A stretch of 64,000 bases of DNA from Ancylobacter tetraedralis (lineage in GTDB: Bacteria > Pseudomonadota > Alphaproteobacteria > Rhizobiales > Xanthobacteraceae), in NCBI RefSeq assembly GCF_014195655.1, contig NZ_JACICD010000003.1, forward strand, positions 484,155 through 548,154, in the 5' to 3' direction. The translations under genes were made by a program, and so were the position numbers. This document shows, piece by piece, positions 52,788 to 62,012 of the stretch (the stretch's first letter is position 1; each line of letters starts with the position of its first letter). A model generated the notes under the pieces. The model saw only the letters and a program-made list of their open reading frames with translations. It searched no databases and was not told where the DNA came from.

Positions 52788-53861
52788 ATGGACACCCTAG
52801 CTCATCGCCCGCGCGACACGACCGCCGGACCGGCCCTCGCGACGCTATCCGGCGCCGAACGGACCTGCCCCGACCTTCCCCGACACGGAATGCTTGCCGC
52901 CATGCCCCAGACCACGCTTCACAGGCTCAGAAGCCGGATCGGCCGCTTCGAGGCGGCCGGCATCATCCTCGCCCTCGCCATCATGTGCGGGCTGCTGGCT
53001 CTGGCGACGGAAAACTTCGCCACCAGCTACAATCTGGCGGTCGTATTGCGGCAAGCCTCCTTCGTCGGCATCATCGCGCTCGGCCAGACCCTGGTGCTGC
53101 TGATTGGCGGCATCGATCTTTCCGTTGGCGCGGGAGCCGGCTTGTCGGCGATCATCGGCGGGCTGCTGCTGGTGCATCTGGGGGTGGACCCCTGGCTGGT
53201 GATCCCGCTCACCTGCCTGTTCGGCTTCCTGCTCGGCAGCATCAATGGCGCGCTCGTGGCGTATGCCCGGCTGAACCCGTTCATCGTCACGCTGGCGGCG
53301 TGGGAGATGTTCGCGGGGACGACCCTAGTCATCACCGGCGGCTCGCCGATCCGCCCGCTCGGCACCAGCTTCCAACAGTTCGGCCTCGGCGCGCCATTCG
53401 GCATTCCGGTACCGGTGATCGTCTTCGCCGTCATCGCGCTGGTGCTGGCCTTCGTGCTGAACCGTACCGCCTTTGGGCGCAACATCTACGCCATTGGCGG
53501 CAACCGTCAGGCGGCGGTGCTGGTGGGCATCCCGGTCAAGCGGGTGGAGATGATGGTGTTCGGCCTCTCCGGCAGCCTCGCGGCGCTGGCCGGCATTCTC
53601 TACGCCAGCCGGATGGACTCGGCGCAGCCCTCGGTCGGCGAAGGCTGGCTGATGCCCTCGATCACCGCGGCCATCATTGGCGGCGTCTCCCTGCGGGGCG
53701 GCCAGGGCACGGTGACCGGCACCGTCACCGGCGCGCTGCTGATGGCCGTGCTCGCCAACGGAATCGTACTGCTCGACATCTCCAGCTACTGGCAGCGCGT
53801 GATCGTCGGCGCCGTGGTGCTGCTGGCCATCCTCATCGATCTCGTCCGCCGCCGTCGCTGA
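52788..53861 (+). CDS. Sugar ABC transporter permease (RbsC type)
   Basis: The protein of up to 357 residues has about nine to ten hydrophobic segments after an N-terminal hydrophilic stretch of ~45 residues, and the family blocks GQTLVLLIGGIDLSVGAGAGL and GRNIYAIGGNRQAA, then GGVSLRGGQGTVTGT. The start is uncertain; ATG codons at 52890 and 52902 would give a more usual N-terminus. It makes the channel for the RbsA-type ATPase upstream. Confidence 0.93.
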   Translation: MDTLAHRPRDTTAGPALATLSGAERTCPDLPRHGMLAAMPQTTLHRLRSRIGRFEAAGIILALAIMCGLLALATENFATSYNLAVVLRQASFVGIIALGQTLVLLIGGIDLSVGAGAGLSAIIGGLLLVHLGVDPWLVIPLTCLFGFLLGSINGALVAYARLNPFIVTLAAWEMFAGTTLVITGGSPIRPLGTSFQQFGLGAPFGIPVPVIVFAVIALVLAFVLNRTAFGRNIYAIGGNRQAAVLVGIPVKRVEMMVFGLSGSLAALAGILYASRMDSAQPSVGEGWLMPSITAAIIGGVSLRGGQGTVTGTVTGALLMAVLANGIVLLDISSYWQRVIVGAVVLLAILIDLVRRRR

Positions 53862-53944
53862 CACCGGCGCCGGATTCAGTCGCCGATCCATGGCGCCGGC
53901 CGGCCGCCGTGCGGCCTCCCCGAATCATAACCCCTGAGGGCATC

Positions 53945-54994
53945 ATGAGCCTGGATTCGCTTTTCGATAGTGCCGCCCGCGGCCAGATGAAGGCGGTGCG
54001 CATCACGCAGGACCATCGCGTCTTCATTGCCGAGGTGCCCGTGCCGACGCCGGCCGAGGATGAGGTGCTGATCCGTCCCGCCGTGTGCGGCCTTTGCGGT
54101 ACCGATCTGCACATCCTGCACCATGGCTTTCCCGGCTCAGTCTACCCGGTCACGCCCTGCCACGAATTCTCCGGCCATATCGTGGCGGTCGGCAGCGCCG
54201 TGCGCGGGCTGCGCGAAGGTGACTTCGTGGCGGTCGACCCTAACGTCACCTGCGGCACCTGCCGCTGGTGCCGCGCCGGGCGGCCGAACCTCTGCCCGCA
54301 TCTCTCCCCGATCGGCGTCGCCCGCCCGGGCGCCGCGGCGGAACTTGTCGCCGCCCCGGCGCGCAACACCTTCCGGCTGAACACGACGTTACGCGCGGAT
54401 GTCGCTGCGATGATCGAGCCGCTGGCCTGCGTGCTGCACGCGGTCGATTCCTCGCAGGGCGTCAAGGACCGCGACGTGCTGGTGATGGGTGGCGGCACCA
54501 TGGGGCTGCTCATCGCCATCGTCTGCGATCTGTTCGGCGCTGCACGCGTCACCATCGCCGACCCCTCCCCCGGCAAGCGTGAGATCGCCGCCCGCGCCGG
54601 CATGGTGAACACCATCGACCCCGCGGCCCTCGGGGCCGATGGGGCGCTCGGCGAGACCTGTTTCGACGTGGTGTTCGAGGCGGCCGGTGTGCGCCGCGCG
54701 CTGGAACAGGCGCTCGACCATGTGGAGAAGACCGGCGTGCTCGTGCAGGTCGGCGTCCACGACGCCGAGGCGCTCGTCGGCATCAACCCCTTCCGCGTCT
54801 ATGAGCGCGAGCTGCGCATCATCGGCTCGAACTCGCTCGCCGACAAATTCCCCGCCGCCGTCGACGTCATGAACGACATCGCCGGCCGTGCCTCCGTGCT
54901 CATCGGCGACACCTTCCCGGTCTGGCAGTTCGCCGAGGCGGCACAGGCGATGGCCGCCGGCACCAGCATCAAGACCCAGCTCGCTTTCCTCTGA
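53945..54994 (+). CDS. Zinc-dependent medium-chain dehydrogenase (sorbitol/threonine dehydrogenase-like)
   Basis: The 349-residue protein has the catalytic zinc site CGLCGTDLHILHHG and TPCHEFSGHIV. The structural zinc cluster is CGTCRWCRAGRPNLC, and the Rossmann motif is VMGGGTMGLLIA. Such enzymes oxidise polyols to ketoses with NAD. Its place downstream of sugar transport genes and upstream of kinase and aldolase genes indicates the first oxidation step of an imported polyol. About 80 bases separate it from the permease gene. Confidence 0.94.
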   Translation: MSLDSLFDSAARGQMKAVRITQDHRVFIAEVPVPTPAEDEVLIRPAVCGLCGTDLHILHHGFPGSVYPVTPCHEFSGHIVAVGSAVRGLREGDFVAVDPNVTCGTCRWCRAGRPNLCPHLSPIGVARPGAAAELVAAPARNTFRLNTTLRADVAAMIEPLACVLHAVDSSQGVKDRDVLVMGGGTMGLLIAIVCDLFGAARVTIADPSPGKREIAARAGMVNTIDPAALGADGALGETCFDVVFEAAGVRRALEQALDHVEKTGVLVQVGVHDAEALVGINPFRVYERELRIIGSNSLADKFPAAVDVMNDIAGRASVLIGDTFPVWQFAEAAQAMAAGTSIKTQLAFL

Positions 54995-55033
54995 TCCCGC
55001 GCCTTTGCGCACATCGTGAAACAGGAGACCCAC

Positions 55034-55828
55034 GTGGCCAACCGTTATTCCACCAGCTACCGCATGAACCGAATCTTCCGCGAGGACCGCGCCGCCCTCG
55101 TGGTACCGATCGACCACGGCCTGGTCTGGGGCCGGGTGCCGGCGCTGGAAGCCCCGGTCGAGGTGATGCGTCGCTTCCTCCCCGAGGACATCACCGGCTT
55201 CATGGTCAGCACCGGCATCGTCAAGGCCAGCGAGGTCGAACTCGCCCGCGCGCCCGCCATGTCCCGCATTCTGGCCATCGACGCCTTCTGGCCCACCTCC
55301 ACCCCCGCGACCGGCACCGGCTGCCTCGTCGCCAGCGTCGAGGACGCGGTGCGCATGGGCGTCGACTGCGTCAAGCTGCTGCTGCCGTGGAACGTGGTCG
55401 ACGAGGAGAAGGTCAACTACTGCCAGCGCATCGGCACGGTGGTGTCGGAAGCCTCCAAGTGGCACATCCCGGTGATGGTGGAGCCGGTGTTCCTCAACAC
55501 GCCGCGTTCGCCGGAGATCATCGAGAAGGAGCTTGAGGTGGCGCGCGTCGGCTATGATCTCGGCGCCGACATCATCAAGATCACCTTCCCCGGCCCGGAT
55601 GCCACCGCCAAGCTCTGCGCCGAACTCGACATCCCGGTCGTGGTGGCCGGCGGCCCGCTCTCGGGCGACAGTGCCTCCACACTGCGGGACGTGAAGGACG
55701 CCATTGAAGCCGGCGCGCAAGGCGTGGTGGTCGGGCGCAAGGTGTGGCAGCGTCCGCCGGAGGAGGCCGCCGAGGTCATCGCCGAGATGGCGCGCATCAC
55801 CCGCACCAGCTTCACCCGGCGCTGGTGA
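55034..55828 (+). CDS. DhnA-type class I aldolase (DeoC/LacD superfamily)
   Basis: The start at GTG 55034 is six bases after AGGAG; a GTG at 55016 is an alternative. The ~264-residue TIM barrel has VVPIDHGLVWGRVP at strand 1, LLPWNVVDEEK, and the Schiff-base Lys candidate in DIIKITFPGP. The last strands read VVVAGGPLSGD and GVVVGRKVWQ, a phosphate-binding pattern. The group includes archaeal-type fructose-bisphosphate aldolase and LsrF-like enzymes. Here it probably cleaves a ketose phosphate made by the neighbouring FGGY kinase. Confidence 0.92.
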   Translation: MANRYSTSYRMNRIFREDRAALVVPIDHGLVWGRVPALEAPVEVMRRFLPEDITGFMVSTGIVKASEVELARAPAMSRILAIDAFWPTSTPATGTGCLVASVEDAVRMGVDCVKLLLPWNVVDEEKVNYCQRIGTVVSEASKWHIPVMVEPVFLNTPRSPEIIEKELEVARVGYDLGADIIKITFPGPDATAKLCAELDIPVVVAGGPLSGDSASTLRDVKDAIEAGAQGVVVGRKVWQRPPEEAAEVIAEMARITRTSFTRRW

Positions 55829-55864
55829 GGATCCGATGACAGGCGCCGGCCCGGGAGATCCGCC

Positions 55865-57172
55865 ATGATGGAACGCCTGTGCGGCATCGACATCGGCACC
55901 ACCAATCTCAAAGTGGTGCTGATGGACGAGGCCGGTGCCTGCCTCTGGAGCCGGGCGATACCGACGCCGCGCGTCCCCTTCCGCGAGGGCGTCGCCACCG
56001 ATGCCGAGGCTCTCCTCGCCACGGTGGAAGCACTGGTGATCGAGGCATGGCGGGCCACCGGCGCCGGCCCCGCCCTGCGCGCCATCGCCGCCACCGGCGT
56101 CGGCGAGGACGGGATCGGGCTCGATGCGCAGTTGCGCCCCACCGGCCCGGCCTTGCCCTGGTTCGACGCGCGGGCGGCACGGGAGGCGGAGGAACTCGCC
56201 CGCCATCCCGCTGCCGACGCCCGCATCGGCCTTCCCATCGGCCCCGACCGCACCGTGGCGAAATGGCTGTGGCTGCGCCGGCATGCGCCGGAACATCTGG
56301 CCGACGCAACGCACTGGGTGGCGCTGACCGACTACCCGGCGACACGCTGGAGCGGCACGCCGTTCATGAGCCGGACGCTCGCCGCGCGCACCGCCGCCTA
56401 TGACGTGTTCGCACGCGAATGGGTGGGCGAACTTCTGGCGGCGGCGGGCGCGCCGCTGCTGCCGCCGGTGTGTGACGCCGGCACCGTGATCGGCACGGTC
56501 GCCGGCGGCGCCCTGCGCGCCAGTGGCGCGGCCGACTCGAAGACTCTGCTGGTGGCGGGCGGGCACGATCACCCGGTCGCCGCCGCCGCCATCCGGCGCA
56601 GCGATCCGCTGGCGCGGATCGACTCGCTCGGTACGGCCAATGTCGTCTATGGCGAGACGGGGCTTGTGCGGGCTCCCGCACTGCATCCCCCACTCGCCCT
56701 GTCGGTGCCGGTGATCGCGGGGCCCGGCCTTGCCTGTCTCGGCGTGTTCGAACTCGCCGCCCATATCGCGCCGGACGTGGCGACGCGCGCCGCGCTGGAC
56801 GACGCCCTTGCCGCCGCCCGGCTGACGGGCGGGCCGTTGGCTGGCGGGTTCCTGCGCCACCGGCTTGAAGAAGCGAGCCTCGCCGCCCGCACCATGTTCC
56901 GCGCGATGGACGCTCTCGGCGTTCCGGCCGGGCCGATCTATGCGACGGGCGGGTGGTCACGCTCGCGGGCCTTCATGGAGCTGCGCGCCAGCGTATTCGG
57001 CTGTCCTCTTCACGTCGTCGACGAGCCGGAATTGACCGCTCTGGGCGCGGCCTTGCTGGCCGCCGATGGCGCGGGATTGCGCATCGGCTTCGATGCCCGC
57101 GCCCGCCTCGCCACGGTCAAGCCGCTAGCCGGGTGGGCCGACGCCTGCCTCCTGCCTCCTGCATCCGAGTGA
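55865..57172 (+). CDS. FGGY-family carbohydrate kinase
   Basis: The 435-residue protein has the FGGY N-terminal phosphate loop CGIDIGTTNLKVVLMDE, a substrate segment with LPWFDARAARE and the C-terminal ATP-binding block IYATGGWSRSRAFMELRASV. It is on the short side for the family (about 450-520 residues). The kinase would phosphorylate the ketose made by the dehydrogenase. It is packed between the aldolase and dihydroxyacetone kinase genes. Confidence 0.93.
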   Translation: MMERLCGIDIGTTNLKVVLMDEAGACLWSRAIPTPRVPFREGVATDAEALLATVEALVIEAWRATGAGPALRAIAATGVGEDGIGLDAQLRPTGPALPWFDARAAREAEELARHPAADARIGLPIGPDRTVAKWLWLRRHAPEHLADATHWVALTDYPATRWSGTPFMSRTLAARTAAYDVFAREWVGELLAAAGAPLLPPVCDAGTVIGTVAGGALRASGAADSKTLLVAGGHDHPVAAAAIRRSDPLARIDSLGTANVVYGETGLVRAPALHPPLALSVPVIAGPGLACLGVFELAAHIAPDVATRAALDDALAAARLTGGPLAGGFLRHRLEEASLAARTMFRAMDALGVPAGPIYATGGWSRSRAFMELRASVFGCPLHVVDEPELTALGAALLAADGAGLRIGFDARARLATVKPLAGWADACLLPPASE

Positions 57173-57182
57173 CCCCACACCG

Positions 57183-58877
57183 ATGAAAAAGCTGATCAAC
57201 GATCCTCGCACCGTCGTTCCCGATATGCTCGGCGGTGCCGTCGCGCTCGCCCCGGCGCAGGCGCGCCTCGCGGCCGAAAACGTGGTGGTGCAACATCCCC
57301 TGCGTCCGTTGGAGACCCGGCCCGTCGCCGTGCTGTCCGGCGGCGGCAGCGGGCATGAGCCCGCCCATGCCGGCTATGTCGGCACCGGCATGCTCACCGC
57401 CGCCGTGGCGGGCGACGTGTTCACCTCGCCGAGCACCGATGCCGTGCTCGCGGGAATCGAGGCCGTGGCCGGCCCGGCCGGGGCGCTTCTGATCGTCAAG
57501 AACTACACCGGCGACCGGCTGAATTTCGGCCTCGCGGCCGAAATCGCCCGTGGCGCGGGAACGCCCGTGGAGATCGTTGTTGTCGCCGACGATGTCGCCC
57601 TGCACGAGACCGTGCCCAAGGCGCGGCGCCGGGGCATCGCCGGGACGGTGCTGGTGCACAAGGTGGCCGGCGCGGCGGCCGCAACCGGCCTGCCGCTCGA
57701 AACGGTGGCCCGGCTGGCGCGCGCCGCGGCGCAAGACGTGGGCTCGATGGGGATCGGCCTTGAGCCCTGCATCGTGCCGGCGGCGGGCAAGGCCGGCTTC
57801 CAGCTCGGCGACGACGAGATCGAACTCGGGCTCGGCATCCATGGCGAGCCCGGCGTGCGGCGCGGGCCGATGCAGCCCGCCGACGCGCTGGTGACGACCA
57901 TGCTCGACGCCATCATCGGGGATATCGGCCTCGGCGCCGGGGAACGCTGCGTGCTGCTGGTCAATGGCCTCGGCGGAACCCCGCCGATGGAACTGGACAT
58001 CGTCGCCGGTCTCGCGCTGGGGCAGCTTCGCGCGCGCGGCGTTGCCGTCGAACGGGCGTGGCGGGGAACGCTGCTTTCCGCGCTGGACATGCGCGGCTGC
58101 TCGCTCTCGCTGATGAAGGTGGACGACGAGCGCCTCGCGCTGCTGGACGCGCCGACCGCCGCGCCGGCCTGGCCCGGCAGCGGCCGGCTCAACCCGCAGC
58201 CGCTTCTGCCGGCGCGCCTCTCCCCGGAGCGCACAGCGCCCGACGCGCCGCTGACCCCGGCGATGCAGCAATTTCGTGCGGCGGTACTCGCCGCCGCGCG
58301 CGCGCTTGAGGAGGCCGAGCCTCATCTGACCGAACTCGACGCCCGAGCCGGAGACGGCGATCTCGGCGCCAGCCTCGCCCGGGGCGCCGCCGCCATCCGC
58401 GCGCTGCCCGATGCCGCCTGGAGCGGGCCGGCACCGGCTCTGTCCGCCATCGGCAACGCCATGCGCCGGGCCATCGGCGGCAGTTCCGGCCCGTTCTACG
58501 CCACCGGCCTGCTGCGCGCCGCCCGCCGTCTGGGCGATGGGGCTGCCACGCCGAAAGAGGCCGCGATAGCCTTTGCAGCCGCGGTCGCGGCCGTCGCTGA
58601 CCTGGGCGGCGGCGGTGAAGGGGACCGGACTATGCTCGACGCGCTGTTTCCCGCCGCCCGGGCGATGGCCGAAAGCGCGGCGCGGGGCGGCACTCTCGGG
58701 CAGAGCCTCGCCAGCGCCGCCAGCGCCGCCGAGCAGGGGGCGGCCGCGACGGCGCAGATGGTGCCGAGGCTCGGCCGGGCCAGCTATCTGGGCCAGCGGG
58801 CGCTCGGGGTGGAAGATGGCGGCGCGGTCGCGGTGGCGCTGTGGCTGCGCGCCCTGGCAGACGTCACCGGTGAATAG
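57183..58877 (+). CDS. Dihydroxyacetone kinase family protein (DhaK-DhaL fused)
   Basis: The 564-residue protein joins a DhaK domain (residues ~1-325) to a DhaL domain (residues ~355-560). DhaK shows LSGGGSGHEPAHAGYVGTGM and the covalent-substrate His in LGIHGEPGV. DhaL shows the Mg-binding LDARAGDGDLGASLARG and the GGSSGPFYATGL loop. This one-chain form uses ATP directly. It starts ten bases after the FGGY kinase stop. It may phosphorylate dihydroxyacetone released by the aldolase or a related ketose such as erythrulose. Confidence 0.95.
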   Translation: MKKLINDPRTVVPDMLGGAVALAPAQARLAAENVVVQHPLRPLETRPVAVLSGGGSGHEPAHAGYVGTGMLTAAVAGDVFTSPSTDAVLAGIEAVAGPAGALLIVKNYTGDRLNFGLAAEIARGAGTPVEIVVVADDVALHETVPKARRRGIAGTVLVHKVAGAAAATGLPLETVARLARAAAQDVGSMGIGLEPCIVPAAGKAGFQLGDDEIELGLGIHGEPGVRRGPMQPADALVTTMLDAIIGDIGLGAGERCVLLVNGLGGTPPMELDIVAGLALGQLRARGVAVERAWRGTLLSALDMRGCSLSLMKVDDERLALLDAPTAAPAWPGSGRLNPQPLLPARLSPERTAPDAPLTPAMQQFRAAVLAAARALEEAEPHLTELDARAGDGDLGASLARGAAAIRALPDAAWSGPAPALSAIGNAMRRAIGGSSGPFYATGLLRAARRLGDGAATPKEAAIAFAAAVAAVADLGGGGEGDRTMLDALFPAARAMAESAARGGTLGQSLASAASAAEQGAAATAQMVPRLGRASYLGQRALGVEDGGAVAVALWLRALADVTGE

Positions 58878-58915
58878 GACCGCTCGCGCGGCAGAGCATC
58901 GACAGGAGAGATGAG

Positions 58916-59683
58916 ATGAGGCTTTTCGACCTGACCGGGCAGATCGCCTTTGTCACCGGCGCCGGGACCGGCATTGGCCGCTCGATCGCCATAGGCCTCG
59001 CCGAGGCGGGCGCGGATGTCGCCTGCTTCGGGCGCACCCACAAGCGCGCCGCGCTGGACGAGACGGCGCAGGCCATCACCGCAAAGGGACGGCGGGCGCT
59101 GGTGCTCGAAGGCGACGTCACCCGGAAGGCCGATCTCGACGCCGCCATCGCCGCGGTGGAGCGCGAGCTGGGCCCGCTCGACATCGCGGTGAACAATGCC
59201 GGCGTCGCCAATGCCGAGCCGGCCGAGACGCTGTCGCTCGACCAGTGGAATGCCCTGTACGCGGTCAACGCCACCGGCGTCTTCCTCTCCTGCCAGGCGG
59301 AAGGCGCGGTGATGCTGCCGCGCCGGCGCGGGGCCATCATCAACATCGCTTCCATTTCCGGCACCATCGTCAATCGCGGCATCACCCAGGTTCACTACAA
59401 TTCGTCGAAGGCGGCGGTGATCCAGCTCACCAAGAGTCTTGCCATGGAATGGTCGGATCGCGGGATCCGGGTGAACGTCATCAGCCCCGGCTACACCTTC
59501 ACCCCGATGAACGACCGCAGCGAGGTCGCCGACCATCTGGAAGTGTTCCGCAAGGACACGCCGATGCAACGCATTGCCAGCTCGGACGAGATGATCGGGC
59601 CCGCCGTGTTCCTGGCGTCGCAGGCATCGTCTTTCGTCACCGGCATCGACCTGATCGTCGATGGCGGCTTCGTCTGCTGGTAG
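58916..59683 (+). CDS. SDR family oxidoreductase
   Basis: The 255-residue protein has VTGAGTGIGRSIAIGLAEAG, NNAGVAN, the catalytic Ser in IASISG and the Tyr-Lys pair in HYNSSKAAV. It starts six bases after AGGAG. It is the last gene of the polyol cluster and probably interconverts a hydroxyl and a keto form of the substrate. The GRT after strand 2 suggests NADP use rather than NAD. Confidence 0.93.
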   Translation: MRLFDLTGQIAFVTGAGTGIGRSIAIGLAEAGADVACFGRTHKRAALDETAQAITAKGRRALVLEGDVTRKADLDAAIAAVERELGPLDIAVNNAGVANAEPAETLSLDQWNALYAVNATGVFLSCQAEGAVMLPRRRGAIINIASISGTIVNRGITQVHYNSSKAAVIQLTKSLAMEWSDRGIRVNVISPGYTFTPMNDRSEVADHLEVFRKDTPMQRIASSDEMIGPAVFLASQASSFVTGIDLIVDGGFVCW

Positions 59684-59836
59684 GCCGCGCAGAAGCCCGC
59701 AACGCCGTTGGCGGTTGGCCGTTGGCGGGCGAATTGAAAGCGCGCCGCCACGGCATGACTATGACGTAACGTAATTGCTACTTTTTCGGCAGGTCATAAA
59801 TCAGAGCCTGTTTGCACAGCGTTTCTGAGCGTCGTC

Positions 59837-59870
59837 ATCCCGGCTGCTGCTGAAGCGGCAGAGCCGGGAT
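59837..59870. terminator. Stem-loop between the SDR gene and the IS5-type fragment
   Basis: ATCCCGGCT at 59837-59845 pairs with AGCCGGGAT at 59862-59870. It lies downstream of both converging genes. There is no clear T run, so termination strength is uncertain. Confidence 0.45.
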
Positions 59871-59875
59871 AGCTC

Positions 59876-60100
59876 TCAGACCCCTTGTTCGGAGCAGCGG
59901 CTGAAACGGACATAGACCGAGTTCCGCTTGCCATAGCGTTCGTGCATGTCGCGCCAGGCGCAGCCGACCCGCAGCACGTAGAGCATTCCATTGAGAAAGC
60001 GGCGATTGTCCAGGTCCGGACGAGACCATCGACCACGCTCGGCCGGCAGCGATGCCCCAACCAGCGCCCACTCCTCATCCGGCAGATAGCCCCGAGCCAA
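59876..60100 (-). pseudogene. IS5-family transposase, N-terminal fragment
   Basis: The 74-residue frame reads MARGYLPDEEWALVGASLPA, then GCAWRDMHERYGKRNSVYVRF and ends FSRCSEQGV with a stop. This is the N-terminal DUF4096-like part of IS5-type transposases. The catalytic DDE part is absent. A sequence just outside on the right (60120-60165) looks like the former IS end. Confidence 0.82.
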
Positions 60101-60216
60101 AACGGCCTCCTCTGAAAGGAAGCCTTGAATCAGTCAGGGATCGATTCGGGCATCCTTTTTGTCAACACGGCATAGACATCAACCTCCAGGCTGGATGCTG
60201 CAGCGGAGGCTCCGGC

Positions 60217-61827
60217 ATGACCGCTCCGCTGCGTGCCGCTTTGTACCTGCGCGTCTCCACAGCCCGGCAAGCCGAGCACGATGTCTCGATTCCCGACCAG
60301 CGCCGGCAGGGCGAAGCCTATTGCCAGGCGCGCGGCTATCAGCTGGTCGAAACCTATGTCGAGGCGGGAGCCTCGGCGACCAATGACCGACGGCCCGAAT
60401 TCCAGCGGATGATCGAAGCGGGCACGTCAAAACCCGCGCCCTTCGACGTGGTGATCGTCCACTCGTTCAACCGCTTCTTCCGCGATCATTTCGAGCTGGA
60501 ATTCTATGTGAGGAAGCTGGCCCGAAACGGCGTGAGGTTGGTGTCGATCACCCAGGAGATGGGCGACGACCCGATGCACGTCATGATGCGCCAGATCATG
60601 GCGCTGTTCGACGAGTACCCGTCCAAGGAGAACGCCAAGCACGTGCTGCGCGCACAGAAGGAGAATGCCCGGCAGGGCTTCTGGAATGGCGCCCGCCCGC
60701 CGATCGGTTATCGCGTGGTCGAGGCCGAGCAGCGCGGCGCGAAGGTGAAGAAGAAACTGGAGATCGATCCTCTCCACGCGGACACCGTGCGGCTGATCTA
60801 TCGACTCGCGGTGGAAGGCGACGGCACCACCGGCCAGATGGGCGTTAAGAACATCGTCTCGTGCCTCAACACGCGCCGCATCTTCACCCGCGACGGTGGG
60901 TGCTGGGGCATCGGGCAGGTTCACCGCATCCTGACCCGCCGCACCTATATGGGCGAACATGAGTTCAACAAGCGGTCCAAGACCAAGGAGCTGAAGCCAG
61001 TCAGCGAGATCGTTGTCGTGCCGGTGCCGCCGATCATCAGTCGGGAGACCTTCGACGCCGTTCAGGTGCTCCTGAAGGCGCGACATCCCAAGGTGACGCC
61101 ATCCGCCGTGATCAGCGGCCCGACCATGCTCACCGGCCTGATCCGTTGCGCCAAGTGCGGCGGCGCCATGACCATCCGCACCGGCAAGGGTGGACGCTAC
61201 CGTTACTACGCCTGCTCGATGAAGGCGCGGCAGGTGCCGACCGCCTGCACCGGCATGGCGGTGCCGATGGAAAAGCTGGACGATCTTGTCGCCAGTCATC
61301 TGGACGAACGCCTGCTCCAGCCGGAGCGGCTGGAAACGATTCTCGCCACAGTGCTCGACCGGCGGCAGGAGCGATCCGAGCGCCAGCGCGAGCACATCGC
61401 CGAGCTGAACAGGCGTGCAGCCGAATCGGAAGCCCGCCTCAGGCGGCTCTACGATGCCATGGAGGCAGGCGTCGCCGATCTGGACGACCCGGTGCTGAAG
61501 GACCGCATTGCCGGCCTCAAAGTCATCCGGGATCAGGCCAAGGCTGACGCCGAACGGGCCCAGGCCTTGCTTCAGAACGCCGGGAGCAAGGCCGTTACGC
61601 CGGAGATGTTGAGCAAATTCGCCAAAGCCGCGCGTCAGCGCATCCGGCTTGAGGGCGGCGGCTATCGCCGAGACCATCTCCGCGCGCTCGCCCAGCGCGT
61701 CGAGGTTGCCGAGGTCGAGGTTCGGATCATGGGATCGAAATCCCGGCTGCTTCAGACGCTGGTATCGGGTGATGGCGTAAACGCAGTGCCCAGTTTTGGA
61801 CCGAAATGGCGGAAGAGGTGTCCGTAA
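60217..61827 (+). CDS. Large serine recombinase
   Basis: The 536-residue protein starts at ATG 60217, seven bases after GGAGG. The resolvase domain has the catalytic Ser in LYLRVSTARQAEHDVSI, with SFNRFFRDHFE nearby. The recombinase domain follows (KENARQGFWNGARPPIGYRV). Next is a zinc ribbon with CAKCGGAM and a later Cys pair (YYACSMKAR, TACTGM). A coiled coil (residues ~385-475) follows. Such proteins integrate and excise elements without high-energy cofactors. It is probably the recombinase of an element extending to the right. The sequence of the DHFE region (a DR motif is usual) is slightly unusual. Confidence 0.93.
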   Translation: MTAPLRAALYLRVSTARQAEHDVSIPDQRRQGEAYCQARGYQLVETYVEAGASATNDRRPEFQRMIEAGTSKPAPFDVVIVHSFNRFFRDHFELEFYVRKLARNGVRLVSITQEMGDDPMHVMMRQIMALFDEYPSKENAKHVLRAQKENARQGFWNGARPPIGYRVVEAEQRGAKVKKKLEIDPLHADTVRLIYRLAVEGDGTTGQMGVKNIVSCLNTRRIFTRDGGCWGIGQVHRILTRRTYMGEHEFNKRSKTKELKPVSEIVVVPVPPIISRETFDAVQVLLKARHPKVTPSAVISGPTMLTGLIRCAKCGGAMTIRTGKGGRYRYYACSMKARQVPTACTGMAVPMEKLDDLVASHLDERLLQPERLETILATVLDRRQERSERQREHIAELNRRAAESEARLRRLYDAMEAGVADLDDPVLKDRIAGLKVIRDQAKADAERAQALLQNAGSKAVTPEMLSKFAKAARQRIRLEGGGYRRDHLRALAQRVEVAEVEVRIMGSKSRLLQTLVSGDGVNAVPSFGPKWRKRCP

Positions 61828-62012
61828 TATCACGCTCCTTGTTCCTCCCCTATCATCTCATGAGAATATTGTTTTTATTGGTTTTTGACGATCATCTGTC
61901 TGTCATTCTCCCAAGACGCCCGATAGAATCTCACGCTTAAGGTGGGGCCAATAGTGGGGCCAGAGCATCGCGATTGAGGTGCATCTGGCGGAGAGATCTG
62001 GACGGGGGCAAC

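Noticed and set aside
54389..56860. An 823-codon minus-strand frame across dehydrogenase, aldolase and kinase genes
   Set aside because: It spans three well-supported plus-strand genes and shows only low-complexity shadow sequence.
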